A DNA stretch of 64,000 bases from Ignavibacteriales bacterium (GTDB lineage Bacteria > Bacteroidota > Ignavibacteria > T3Sed10-11). Location of the stretch: assembly GCA_003568415.1 (NCBI GenBank), contig PWXV01000324.1, positions 1-64,000 on the forward strand. The letters are read 5' to 3'. The notes below the pieces were generated by a model. That model searched no databases. It was not told where the DNA came from and saw nothing but the letters and a program-made list of their open reading frames with translations. How positions within the stretch are numbered: position 1 is the stretch's first letter; the number at the start of each line of letters is the position of its first letter. Shown one piece after another: positions 47,812 to 57,903 of the stretch. Both the position numbers and the translations under genes were made by a program.

Positions 47812-50292
47812 ATGGCGAAACGAGCGCAACGGTCCCGTCCTGCTAAAAAATCAAATCAAAAATCTCATCCGTTACGGTTACCACCCCATGAACTACGTTG
47901 GCGCTGGTCAGATAAGGATATTTCAGTTACCTCGACTGACGATGCAAAATCTTCAACCGATATTATCGGACAGGAACGGGCACTGAAATCTCTTCGTATC
48001 GGTCTTGAAATGAAACATTTTGGCTATAATGTTTTTGTTACCGGATTAACCGGTACCGGCCGTACCACGACCATTAAACGTATGTTGAAAGAGTTTGAAA
48101 ATAACAATCAGCATCTTGAAGATATCTGTTATGTGTATAACTTTCACGATGCCGACCGACCGCTGATGATTCGTTTGCCGGCAGGACAGGGGAAATCTTT
48201 TGAAAAGGATATGAACGACTTCGTAGCAGATTTACAGAAGACGATCCCCACAGTTCTGGAAGGAAAACGGTTTCAGGAAAAACGGAAGGAGACAATCGAA
48301 CACTTTCAAGGCCGCCAGAGAACAATTTTACGGGACTTTGAGAAAAAAGTAAGAGACCGCGGATTTGAGATGATACAGGTTCAGGTGGGGGCTATGGTCA
48401 GACCCGAGATAGCACCGGTAATCGAAGAAAAACCCATCGCAATGGATCAACTCGACGGACTTGTGAAGGAAGGGAAAATAAGTCAGGACGATCTTAAGAA
48501 ATATCAGGAACAGTATTCTAATCTTGTTGCGCAGATGGAAACTGTTTTCAGGGAAATGAAAAACATTGAACGGAAAGCCCGGGAAGCGCTCGATAAACTC
48601 GACGAGCAATTTATTCTGCCGATTGTAAAGGATGCCGTCTCCGAAATTGCCACAAAATATAAGAATGAAAAGATATCACGTTATCTCGATGATGTTTGTA
48701 AGAGTGTGATGGAAAATCTTGATCGTTTTCGGAAAGACGAACAACAATCACAACAGATGCCCTTCCAGATACAACAACAGGATGATACGTTTACTGAGTA
48801 TAAAGTGAACGTGGTTGTCGATAACTCCGAACAGGAAAATATTCCTATGATCGTTGAAACAAATCCAAAATACCGGAGCCTGTTTGGAACGATCGATCGT
48901 TCGTTTGATCCACGAGGAATGTGGAAAACCGATTTCACTCAGATTAAGGCAGGTTCTTTGTTGAAGGCAAATGGGGGGTATCTCGTACTCAATGCTCTGG
49001 ATACGCTGATCGAACCCGGTGTCTGGCAGGATTTGAAAAGAACTCTGCGTACGAATCTTGTCGACGTTCAGTCGTATGAACCGTGGTTCTTTACATCGAG
49101 CGGTTTAAAGCCCGAACCAATAGAAATTGATGTTAAAGTAATAATGATCGGCGATGCGTTTCTTTATCATTTATTGTATGATAGAGATGAGGATTTTAAA
49201 AAGATATTTAAAATACGTGCCGACTTCGATGTTGAAATGGAGCGGACTGAAGAACATATCGGTAATTACAGCGCTTTTATAAAAATGCTATGTGAAGATG
49301 AGAAAATTCTAAAATTCGAGCAGGATGCTATCGGTGAAGTGGTTGAATTCGGTGTCCGGACTGCCGGGCGCAAGAAAAAACTATCGACTCGTTTTAATGT
49401 TATAGCAGATATTATCCGTGAAGCGAATTACTGGGCAAAAAAAGAGAATGCTTCATCCGTTAACGGTACACACGTTGAGCGTGCAATTGAAGAGCGTATT
49501 GATCGGGTTCGTCTTGTTGAATCCAAGATTCAGGAACTGATTGAAGAAGGCACGTTGATGATAGAAACCGATGGTGAAGTGATCGGTCAGGTTAACGGGC
49601 TTGCTGTATACGATCTCGGTGAACATGCGTTCGGTAAACCAACAAGAATAACGGCAAAAACTTCAATCGGAAAAGGTAATATTCTAAATATCGAACGTGA
49701 AGCGGATCTCAGCGGACGGGTCCACCGTAAAGGGGTTGCGATCCTAACCGGTTACCTCCACTGGATGTTCTCACAGGACAAACCGCTTGCCTTCAATGCC
49801 AGCATTTGTTTTGAGCAGTCATACTCCGGTGTAGATGGCGACAGTGCATCATCAACTGAAATCTATGCTATCCTGTCGAGTCTTGCTGAACTCCCGATCA
49901 AACAAAATATTGCTGTAACGGGCTCGGTTAATCAAAAAGGTGAGATTCAACCGATTGGTGGTGTGAATATGAAAATTGAAGGATTTTTCGATGTTTGTAA
50001 AATGCGCGGTTTAACGGGCGATCAGGGAGTGATTATCCCGCATCAGAATGTACAGAATCTTATGTTAAGAAAAGATGTGATCGAAGCGGTTGAGAAAAGG
50101 AAGTTTCACATCTTCGCCATCAAAACCGTCGAAGAAGGAATTGAACTACTCACCGGGGTAAAAGCCGGTAAACGTACGCGTACCGGAAAATTTGAGGCCA
50201 GAAGTATTTTCGGCCGTGTTGATCATAAGTTACAGGAATATGCAAAACGAGTACGTGGTGCGATGAGACGTGTTGACCGGGAGAGTAATTAA
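47812..50292 (+). CDS. Lon-like (S16) ATP-dependent protease with AAA domain
   Basis: GQERALKSLRIGLEMKHFGYNVFVTGLTGTGRTTTIK; catalytic GVDGDSASSTEIYAILSSLAELPIKQNIAVTGSVNQKGEIQPIGGVNMKIEGF. Confidence 0.9.
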   Translation: MAKRAQRSRPAKKSNQKSHPLRLPPHELRWRWSDKDISVTSTDDAKSSTDIIGQERALKSLRIGLEMKHFGYNVFVTGLTGTGRTTTIKRMLKEFENNNQHLEDICYVYNFHDADRPLMIRLPAGQGKSFEKDMNDFVADLQKTIPTVLEGKRFQEKRKETIEHFQGRQRTILRDFEKKVRDRGFEMIQVQVGAMVRPEIAPVIEEKPIAMDQLDGLVKEGKISQDDLKKYQEQYSNLVAQMETVFREMKNIERKAREALDKLDEQFILPIVKDAVSEIATKYKNEKISRYLDDVCKSVMENLDRFRKDEQQSQQMPFQIQQQDDTFTEYKVNVVVDNSEQENIPMIVETNPKYRSLFGTIDRSFDPRGMWKTDFTQIKAGSLLKANGGYLVLNALDTLIEPGVWQDLKRTLRTNLVDVQSYEPWFFTSSGLKPEPIEIDVKVIMIGDAFLYHLLYDRDEDFKKIFKIRADFDVEMERTEEHIGNYSAFIKMLCEDEKILKFEQDAIGEVVEFGVRTAGRKKKLSTRFNVIADIIREANYWAKKENASSVNGTHVERAIEERIDRVRLVESKIQELIEEGTLMIETDGEVIGQVNGLAVYDLGEHAFGKPTRITAKTSIGKGNILNIEREADLSGRVHRKGVAILTGYLHWMFSQDKPLAFNASICFEQSYSGVDGDSASSTEIYAILSSLAELPIKQNIAVTGSVNQKGEIQPIGGVNMKIEGFFDVCKMRGLTGDQGVIIPHQNVQNLMLRKDVIEAVEKRKFHIFAIKTVEEGIELLTGVKAGKRTRTGKFEARSIFGRVDHKLQEYAKRVRGAMRRVDRESN

Positions 50293-50312
50293 TTTGTATT
50301 GAGAAAATGACA

Positions 50313-51974
50313 CTACATCGGTTCTGCACCTAATTCCCGCCGCATTGTCTCAATAACGGGATGCTCTTTATTTTTTTCACCGTTTGTACTTTTGTTATCC
50401 CGTCTTATCTTATCTTTCTCTATCTGGAATGAGGTCGGTATCCCGAAAACCCGCTCGGATATTTTACTTAAATAATCCTTATTTCGCCGGAGTGTGTTGA
50501 GTTGAAAATCATTTTCGCAGGATAGTTGTAAACATCCGTTATCTACATCGACAAGTGCCGATTGGCTGAGAATAGAACCCAGGTTAATTCGGGATGTCTT
50601 AACAGCAGTAACGAATTCATTCCAGCGCGCAAATGCCTCCTCAGCGGATATTGATTTAGGTGTGTCAGATGGTTGCACAGGTTTCTGGGGAGGCTGTTCC
50701 CGAACTACGTTCGTAACGGGTGAGGGAGGCGATTGTTTGCTAACCGGCGATGTATTTGTCGTACCATTAGTGGTAGTGGTTTGCCAGCCTGCATGAGCAC
50801 TTCCCCGAATTGGGATGCCGCCATCATCAGTCACGTTGTTTTTTTTTAATTCATCCAGACGGTTAATCAACGTTTGCATATCCGCGGTTTTTTCCATTTT
50901 AATCAATTCGATAATACCGCTTTCCAGCCGGATTCGCGGCTGTGAACTATACCGAAGATCCTTGTGCAATTCGATAATTGCCCGGAGATACCGTATGAGA
51001 TCGACATCGTTGAAGTGCCTGGCTTCTTCCTGATACCGTTTACGGTATTCGGCAGATGTTTCTATCAAATCTGATGAATTTGTTGTAGTAATGGTGAGCA
51101 GATTCCGGACATGTTCTGCAAGACCGGCCAGGAATTCACGCATATCGTATCCATTATCCACAATACGGGCGATAAGCTGGAGCCCGCGTTTTGTATCACG
51201 GTTACGGAGTATATCGGTTACATCGAAATACAGATCCTGATCAACTATATTCAGCGTTTCAAGTACCAGCGCTGCAGTAACATTGGTGCCTGAAAATGCG
51301 ACAACCTGATCGAAGATGCTTTGTGCATCCCGCATAGATCCGTCGCCCTTCTTTGCAATGTATAGCAACGCATCGTCTTCGATGGTAATGTTTTCTTCTT
51401 TCGCAATTAACCGAAGACGCTCTATAATATCATTAATTGCGATGCGCCTGAAATCGAATCGTTGACAGCGTGAAAGGATTGTGGGTGGTACTTTGTGTAC
51501 TTCGGTTGTCGCAAAAACAAACAGAACATGTGACGGCGGTTCCTCGAGAGTTTTTAAAAGTGCATTGAATGCCTCTTTGGTAAGCATATGCACTTCGTCG
51601 ATGATGTACACTTTATATTTTGATTTTGCCGGTGCATAGCGTACCGCTTCACGCAGATTTCGTATTTCCTCAACGCCGCGGTTTGAAGCACCGTCTATCT
51701 CAAAGACATCGACATTCCTTCCGCTGCTGATTTCCTGGCACGATTCGCATTCGTTGCATGGAGTACCATCCACCGGTTTGGCACAATTTAATACGCGGGC
51801 GAGTATCCGGGCAACGGTAGTCTTACCGACACCGCGCGGGCCGCTGAAGATGTAGGCATGGCCGAGCCGGTTCTGCTGGATGGCATTCTTTAATGTTAAA
51901 CTAACATGTTGTTGTCCGACAACGTCTTCGAATGTTGTCGGCCGCCATTTTCGAGCTGTTACGATGTAGGTCAT
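50313..51974 (-). CDS. dnaX: DNA polymerase III subunit gamma/tau
   Basis: RPTTFEDVVGQQHVSLTLKNAI, FSGPRGVGKTTVARILAR, zinc-binding CNECESCQEI, VYIIDEVHMLTKEAFNALLKTLEEPP. Confidence 0.96.
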   Translation of the reverse strand: MTYIVTARKWRPTTFEDVVGQQHVSLTLKNAIQQNRLGHAYIFSGPRGVGKTTVARILARVLNCAKPVDGTPCNECESCQEISSGRNVDVFEIDGASNRGVEEIRNLREAVRYAPAKSKYKVYIIDEVHMLTKEAFNALLKTLEEPPSHVLFVFATTEVHKVPPTILSRCQRFDFRRIAINDIIERLRLIAKEENITIEDDALLYIAKKGDGSMRDAQSIFDQVVAFSGTNVTAALVLETLNIVDQDLYFDVTDILRNRDTKRGLQLIARIVDNGYDMREFLAGLAEHVRNLLTITTTNSSDLIETSAEYRKRYQEEARHFNDVDLIRYLRAIIELHKDLRYSSQPRIRLESGIIELIKMEKTADMQTLINRLDELKKNNVTDDGGIPIRGSAHAGWQTTTTNGTTNTSPVSKQSPPSPVTNVVREQPPQKPVQPSDTPKSISAEEAFARWNEFVTAVKTSRINLGSILSQSALVDVDNGCLQLSCENDFQLNTLRRNKDYLSKISERVFGIPTSFQIEKDKIRRDNKSTNGEKNKEHPVIETMRRELGAEPM

Positions 51975-52001
51975 AGATAAAGATTTACTGAGTATTCAAT
52001 G

Positions 52002-52910
52002 TTACCGTGTCACGAGTATCGGGCAAGGTGCACTCTTGATCACCCTGTCGGTCGTGCTGCCGATGAGATAATCGGCGATTTCGTCGTGGCCGCGTGTTGA
52101 CATTACAATGAGATCATGTTTTTGCGATTGTGCTTGTTTTACTATTTGTGTGTGAGAGCTGCCCTCGGTAATGCTTGTTGCAACTTCGATTCCCGAAAGA
52201 TCGAATGATTGTAAGAAAGCTTCGAGCCGCGCCTGTATACGCGGCTTGATGTCGGGATCGAGCTGGAATATTGATTCTACCCCGGCGGCATAATATGCAG
52301 GATGAAACCGTACTTCAAGCGAATGCATCAGGTTAATTTTCGCATTGTATTCCTTTGCCAGTACTACTGCGTACTCCATTGCCTGCCGTGAGCTTTCTGA
52401 AAAATCTGTCGGCACCAGTATATTGTTAAATAAAAGCTCTTGTAAATCCGCATGCTTCGGTTTTTTTGTCACAAGCACGGGACAAGACGCGGTTTGAATG
52501 ACTTTTTCGGTAACGCTACCCAATAATACGTGTGCCACTCCTGACCGGCCATGCGTTGCCATCACAATCAGGTTAACGATATTATTCTTTGCATACCCGG
52601 TGATAACTTCGTGTGGTGAGATACCGCGTTCCATCACTTTTTCAATTGAAAGCTTCTTCGATGTTTCGTTTGCGTTTTCGATGATCTCATCACAATAATT
52701 GTTGGCTGATTCCTCGATGCTTTCATACAAGTCATCGGCCGATGAAAATGATTTTTGTGAACCGTACGGATCATATTCAAACATTGTAATTGCATGCAGT
52801 AATGTGATCTTCGATCCGAATTTACCGGCAATTTTATATGCATAGGGGAGTGCTTCTCTGGATGTATCGGAGAAGTCTATCGGTACCAGTATATGATCGA
52901 GAGGTATCAT
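52002..52910 (-). CDS. Tandem universal stress protein (two UspA domains)
   Basis: HILVPIDFSDTSREALPYA...VMATHGRSGVAHVLLGSVTEKVI and NILVPTDFSESSRQAMEYA...VMSTRGHDEIADYLIGSTTDRVI. Confidence 0.92.
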   Translation of the reverse strand: MIPLDHILVPIDFSDTSREALPYAYKIAGKFGSKITLLHAITMFEYDPYGSQKSFSSADDLYESIEESANNYCDEIIENANETSKKLSIEKVMERGISPHEVITGYAKNNIVNLIVMATHGRSGVAHVLLGSVTEKVIQTASCPVLVTKKPKHADLQELLFNNILVPTDFSESSRQAMEYAVVLAKEYNAKINLMHSLEVRFHPAYYAAGVESIFQLDPDIKPRIQARLEAFLQSFDLSGIEVATSITEGSSHTQIVKQAQSQKHDLIVMSTRGHDEIADYLIGSTTDRVIKSAPCPILVTR

Positions 52911-55336
52911 CGCTTCTTCTTTTTTGTTTTTGATGTATTTCGTTTTCTGGTCTTACCATTAGTAAACGTATGGTCGAGTGCCTCCAGTATAGTATTGACC
53001 GGAATAATTTGCAAGCCCGTTTTCACCCGTTCGGGTATTTCAACTAAATATTTTTCATTTTCTTTCGGAATAAGCACTTTTTTTATACGGTGACGTTTTG
53101 CAGCGAGAAGCTTTTCGGTTAAGCCGCCAACTGCAAGTACCTTGCCGCGTAATGTTATTTCGCCGGTCATCGCCACCTCGGGGTCGGTGCGGCGATTTGC
53201 AAGCGCTGAAATGACAGCCATTGTCATGGTTAGTCCAGCCGAGGGGCCGTCTTTCGGGATGGCACCCTCCGGGAGATGAATATGTATTTCTTTACCCTTG
53301 TAAAATTCAGGATGAATACCCAATGCTTCGGCATTTGACCGAATATAACTCAACGCTGCATGTGCCGATTCTTTCATCACATCGCCGAGTTTGCCGGTGA
53401 GATTTAAACGCTCTTTACCGTCCATAATAATTGCTTCGACATTCAACAGTTCGCCGCCTACACTTGTCCATGCAAGACCGGTCGCGATACCAATGCGGCG
53501 GGTTTCATCTTTTGGCCGTTGAACGTAGCGTGGCACGCCGAGATACGCCTCAACTTTTTTAGGATCGATGGATATCCTGGTAATTTTCCGTCGACCGTTA
53601 GATTGTCGTTTTGTAACAATATCTTTTGCGCTCTTGCGTACTAAGGATGCAATTTCCCGTTCGAGATTACGAACACCGGCCTCTTTGGTATACTCTTCAA
53701 TAACCTTGGAAATACTTTTATTATGTATTTTAATCTGCGATGTCTTCAGCCCGTGCATGCTAATTTGTTTGGGGATGATATGCCTTCGTGCAATTTCGAT
53801 TTTTTCGTGAGCAAGATATCCCGGTAGATCGATGATCTCCATTCTGTCCTGAAGCGGCAACGGTATCGCGTGCCGGTTGTTGGCAGTCGTTATGAAGAGT
53901 ACATTTGATAGATCGTAATCCACCTCAATGTAATGATCTGAAAACGTATGGTTCTGTTCGGGGTCAAGCACTTCGAGCAATGCCGATGCAGGATCACCAT
54001 GAAAATCGAATGTGAGTTTATCAACTTCGTCCAGAAGCATAACGGGATTGATAACACCGGCCCGTTTCATCGACTGGATGATCTTACCTGGCATCGAGCC
54101 GATATATGTTCTGCGATGACCGCGAATCTCAGCTTCATCGCGTATACCGCCGAGCGAGAATCGGACAAATTTACGGTTCAGAGCGCGGGCGATTGAACGA
54201 CCGAGCGATGTTTTGCCAACACCGGGTGGCCCAACAAAACAAAGAATCTGTCCGCGAATCTGTTTGACAAGATTAAGAACTGCAATATGCTCAATGATAC
54301 GGTCCTTCGGTTTATCAAGTCCGTAATGGTCTTCATCGAGAATTTTTTTAACGTGTTCGATATCTAGGTGATCTTCGGTACGTTCTTTCCATGGTATCGA
54401 AACCATCCAATCCAGATAATTGCGGCTCACGGTATATTCGGGCGACATCGTCGGTATCTTCTTCAGTTTATTCAGTTCTTCCTCTGCCTTTGCACGTGCT
54501 TCTTCCGGAAGTCCTGCTGCTTCTATCTCTTCACGAAGTTTTGCCAGTTCGGGTGTTGCTTCGTCATCGCCCAGTTCATTCTGGAGAATTTTTATCTGTT
54601 CCTGTATAAAGTATTTTCGTTGTGATTTTTGAATGTTGTCATGAACCTTGGTATCGATTTCCTGTTCGAGTTTCAGAATATCGATCTCACCGCTGAGAAT
54701 TCGTGAAAGTTCATAAAGTTGTTCCTGCAGTGAAGTTATTTTTAATAATCGCTGTTTAACTTCTACCGATTGTACTAAATTGGCTGCTATATAGTATAAT
54801 TTTTGGACCGGATCTTTAATGTTCTCGTACACAACCAGGACTTCGGATGGGATGTTCCGGCTTGATTTTACATAGTCGACAAACAGATTAGACAAATGAC
54901 GCATATGTGCATCGAGTTCGGTCGTCTCTTTAAAATCGGGCTGGATGATTTTTACTTCGGCTTCCATAAATTCTTCGTCCTGCCGAAGTTTTTTTGCGTG
55001 TGCCTGGATTGTTCCATCGACAAGGATCTTGATTAAACCATTCGGCAATTTAAGAATTTGTACAATGCGTGCAATGGTACCTTCGTGATATATGTCTTCA
55101 ATGCCGGGTTCCTCGACGGTTGGATCCTTCTGCGATGTGATAAAAATAAATTTTTCCTGCTCGAGGGCTTTGTATGCCGCTTTTAATGATGATTCACGTC
55201 CGACGAGCACGGGAAAAATCATATACGGAAATAAAACAACATCCCTGAGCGGTAATACCGGTAAATCGGTCGGGATTGACTCGGGTGATTTTATAATATC
55301 TTCTTGTTCCTGCTCTTTGGTCAAATTAAAATTCAT
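52907..55336 (-). CDS. lon: ATP-dependent protease La
   Basis: LPVLPLRDVVLFPYMIFPVLVGRE; CFVGPPGVGKTSLGRSIA; HLPEGAIPKDGPSAGLTM. Confidence 0.97.
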   Translation of the reverse strand: MNFNLTKEQEQEDIIKSPESIPTDLPVLPLRDVVLFPYMIFPVLVGRESSLKAAYKALEQEKFIFITSQKDPTVEEPGIEDIYHEGTIARIVQILKLPNGLIKILVDGTIQAHAKKLRQDEEFMEAEVKIIQPDFKETTELDAHMRHLSNLFVDYVKSSRNIPSEVLVVYENIKDPVQKLYYIAANLVQSVEVKQRLLKITSLQEQLYELSRILSGEIDILKLEQEIDTKVHDNIQKSQRKYFIQEQIKILQNELGDDEATPELAKLREEIEAAGLPEEARAKAEEELNKLKKIPTMSPEYTVSRNYLDWMVSIPWKERTEDHLDIEHVKKILDEDHYGLDKPKDRIIEHIAVLNLVKQIRGQILCFVGPPGVGKTSLGRSIARALNRKFVRFSLGGIRDEAEIRGHRRTYIGSMPGKIIQSMKRAGVINPVMLLDEVDKLTFDFHGDPASALLEVLDPEQNHTFSDHYIEVDYDLSNVLFITTANNRHAIPLPLQDRMEIIDLPGYLAHEKIEIARRHIIPKQISMHGLKTSQIKIHNKSISKVIEEYTKEAGVRNLEREIASLVRKSAKDIVTKRQSNGRRKITRISIDPKKVEAYLGVPRYVQRPKDETRRIGIATGLAWTSVGGELLNVEAIIMDGKERLNLTGKLGDVMKESAHAALSYIRSNAEALGIHPEFYKGKEIHIHLPEGAIPKDGPSAGLTMTMAVISALANRRTDPEVAMTGEITLRGKVLAVGGLTEKLLAAKRHRIKKVLIPKENEKYLVEIPERVKTGLQIIPVNTILEALDHTFTNGKTRKRNTSKTKKKKR

Positions 55337-55491
55337 ATACTTTCTGGAGAAAATGAGGAAAATTATCCGTAAATAGTAAATATACTAAGATTCGAATGGT
55401 ATAGCAAATCAAATGTTTTTTTGTAATTTTACCTAAAATTTTTATTATATAACTTGTTTTTAAAAATTAATATTAAAATATTATGTAGTTT

Positions 55492-56187
55492 ATGCGCTAT
55501 GCAATCATATCAGACATAAACGGTAATTTAGAGGCACTGACAACCGCTCTCAATTATATCGAAGAACTCGAAATTGATCATATTGTCTGTCTTGGTGATA
55601 TTGTCGGCTACGGTCCGAATCCCAATGAATGTGTGGATTTGGTAAGGACGAAATGCCTGTTTACGGTAAAAGGCAATCACGATGCCGCAGCAGTAGATCT
55701 CATGGAAACTATACATATGAATAAGTTAGCCCGGGAAGCAGCGATATGGACCCATGAACGTCTTACTCCGCAGGCAAAACAATATATATTGCAATTATCG
55801 CTTAAGGTAACTATTGAAAATGCTACATTGGTGCATGCCTCACCTCACATCCCTGAAAACTGGGATTATATCTTCACCGGATTCGATGCAGAGCATGTGT
55901 TTTCTCACTTTGAAACGCCGTTTTGTTTTATAGGTCACTCACACCGGCCCGGTGAATTTACCAATAATTCGACCAAGTCTGCAAACAAGAAAAAACGTAT
56001 CATTAATGTCGGCAGTATAGGTCAGCCGCGTGACAGAAATCCGAAACTTAGTTTCGGTATATACGATACCGAATCTCTCTCGTATGAGAACATTCGTTTA
56101 TCGTATGATGTCGAAATAACTGCCAATAAAATACATATGGCAGGATTACCAAACGAATTAGCTGAGAGATTATATTACGGATTATAA
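55492..56187 (+). CDS. Metallophosphoesterase (YfcE/MJ0936-like)
   Basis: MRYAIISDINGNLEAL, CLGDIVGYGPNPNECVDLV, VKGNHD, FIGHSHRPG. Confidence 0.88.
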   Translation: MRYAIISDINGNLEALTTALNYIEELEIDHIVCLGDIVGYGPNPNECVDLVRTKCLFTVKGNHDAAAVDLMETIHMNKLAREAAIWTHERLTPQAKQYILQLSLKVTIENATLVHASPHIPENWDYIFTGFDAEHVFSHFETPFCFIGHSHRPGEFTNNSTKSANKKKRIINVGSIGQPRDRNPKLSFGIYDTESLSYENIRLSYDVEITANKIHMAGLPNELAERLYYGL

Positions 56188-56191
56188 GCGA

Positions 56192-57256
56192 TCACTTTTT
56201 AAAATGCTCATATCCGCCTGAGAGGATATTTCTAATTGTCCCGTCAGTTTGTTGTAATGATACCGTTTCTTTATCTTCGTTAATTTCACCGATAACGGTA
56301 ACGCCGGGTATGGTGTCCGATATTTCCTGTTCATATTCGGAGTCGATGGTAAATAGTAGCTCGAATTCTTCACCTCCGAAAAGAGCATAATCCAAAGCGT
56401 TTTCATTAAACTCTTCAGCGATACTTCCAACTAACGGGTCCAATGGGATAGCGTTTTCATACAACAGTGCTCCGACCCCGCTCTGCTTACAAACATGCCG
56501 CACGTCCGATACTAATCCATCACTGATATCGATCATCGCATGCACCCATTCCTTTTGTGATGTAATGGTGGAGATGTCGAAACGTGCCTTCGGTGCTAGA
56601 TGTTTTGATACGGCAAAACTGTATTTCTGTAATTGCGATTGGAATCCTTCTGGTGCTTGTGTTTCGATGAATCGTTGTTTTTCCCGCAATAAGATTTTTA
56701 ATCCTGCATGAGACAGACCGAGGTTACCGGTTACACATATTTTATCACCCGGTTTCGCGCCATTGCGTCTTTTAATAAACTGTACAGGTGCTTCACCGGT
56801 AATTGTTGCCGAAAGAACAGTGTTTCCTAATGACGTACTTGTATCACCGCCGATGATGGCACATGTATATGTTTGTGCCGCCTGGAGAATACCATCATAT
56901 AATTCATCGACCATTTCGACAGAAATTTTAGCGGGTAATGCAATCGATATTATCGCGTGGGTCGGCACTCCTCCCATCGCTGCAATGTCACTGAGGTTTA
57001 CGACCATCAATTTCCATCCGAGATGTTTCATTGAGGTGTATGTGAGATCAAAGTGAACACCTTCAATGAGCAAGTCGGAAGCGGTGAGTTGCATCATACC
57101 GGTTGATGGTTCGGTTATGGATGCATCGTCATCAATGCCGAGTATGATCTGTTTTGCAATTTTATCTGATAAACGTGCTTCGTTACATTTTTTTTTGATA
57201 CGTTCGATGAGGCCGAACTCACCGATTTCTGCAATAGGAGTATGCTTTTTTGTCAT
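56192..57256 (-). CDS. thiL: Thiamine-monophosphate kinase
   Basis: IAEIGEFGLIERI, GIDDDASITEPSTGMMQLTASDLLIEGVHFDLTYTSMKHLGWKLMVVNLSDIAAMGGVPTHAIISIALP; start moved to MTKKHTPIAE. Confidence 0.93.
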   Translation of the reverse strand: MTKKHTPIAEIGEFGLIERIKKKCNEARLSDKIAKQIILGIDDDASITEPSTGMMQLTASDLLIEGVHFDLTYTSMKHLGWKLMVVNLSDIAAMGGVPTHAIISIALPAKISVEMVDELYDGILQAAQTYTCAIIGGDTSTSLGNTVLSATITGEAPVQFIKRRNGAKPGDKICVTGNLGLSHAGLKILLREKQRFIETQAPEGFQSQLQKYSFAVSKHLAPKARFDISTITSQKEWVHAMIDISDGLVSDVRHVCKQSGVGALLYENAIPLDPLVGSIAEEFNENALDYALFGGEEFELLFTIDSEYEQEISDTIPGVTVIGEINEDKETVSLQQTDGTIRNILSGGYEHFKK

Positions 57257-57321
57257 GTAATTATCGAACTTATGGGAGGTTTGATGAAAGGATACAACCC
57301 GGTGACAGCGCGTCCGGGTTG

Positions 57322-57891
57322 TCATAAATACTTTTTAATTTTTTCCATAAATTGTTCTTTGGTACGTATGCCGACTATTGTTTCTTGAAGGTTTCCCTCT
57401 TTGTCTAGTATGAGAGTTGTCGGTATGGCACGAATGTTGCCGAATTGTCGTGTCAGTCGTCCGTCATCGAGTATTGTTATATAATTAATATTTTCGTCTT
57501 CAATGAAGATATCGACTTTATTAATGTCGGATACATCGTCGACCGAGATTCCGAGTACGGCAAATGTGTTATCATCTAACTCGTTATTGATCTCAATGAG
57601 ATACGGGATCTCTCTCCGGCAAGGAACACACCAGGTTGCCCAAAAATTGATAAGAACAACTTTGTCGCGGTAATCGCTGAGTGAAGCAGTTTCACCGTCT
57701 GCATTTTTCCACGAAAAGTTGATATTTGTTTCACCCGATTCACCAACTTCTGTTACGACTGCAACATTTCCAAGCGGCTCGATCGAGTCATTGACGGCAG
57801 GAGCTTGTTGAGAGTAATAAAAAAATACTATTCCGAGTACAGCGATAGTTATACCGAGGCGCATAATTTTAGTTTTTGTAATCTTGTGCAT
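57322..57891 (-). CDS. TlpA/ResA family thiol-disulfide oxidoreductase
   Basis: VVLINFWATWCVPCRREIPYLIEI; N-terminal TM/signal anchor. Confidence 0.9.
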   Translation of the reverse strand: MHKITKTKIMRLGITIAVLGIVFFYYSQQAPAVNDSIEPLGNVAVVTEVGESGETNINFSWKNADGETASLSDYRDKVVLINFWATWCVPCRREIPYLIEINNELDDNTFAVLGISVDDVSDINKVDIFIEDENINYITILDDGRLTRQFGNIRAIPTTLILDKEGNLQETIVGIRTKEQFMEKIKKYL

Positions 57892-57903
57892 TGGATAAAC
57901 TTT

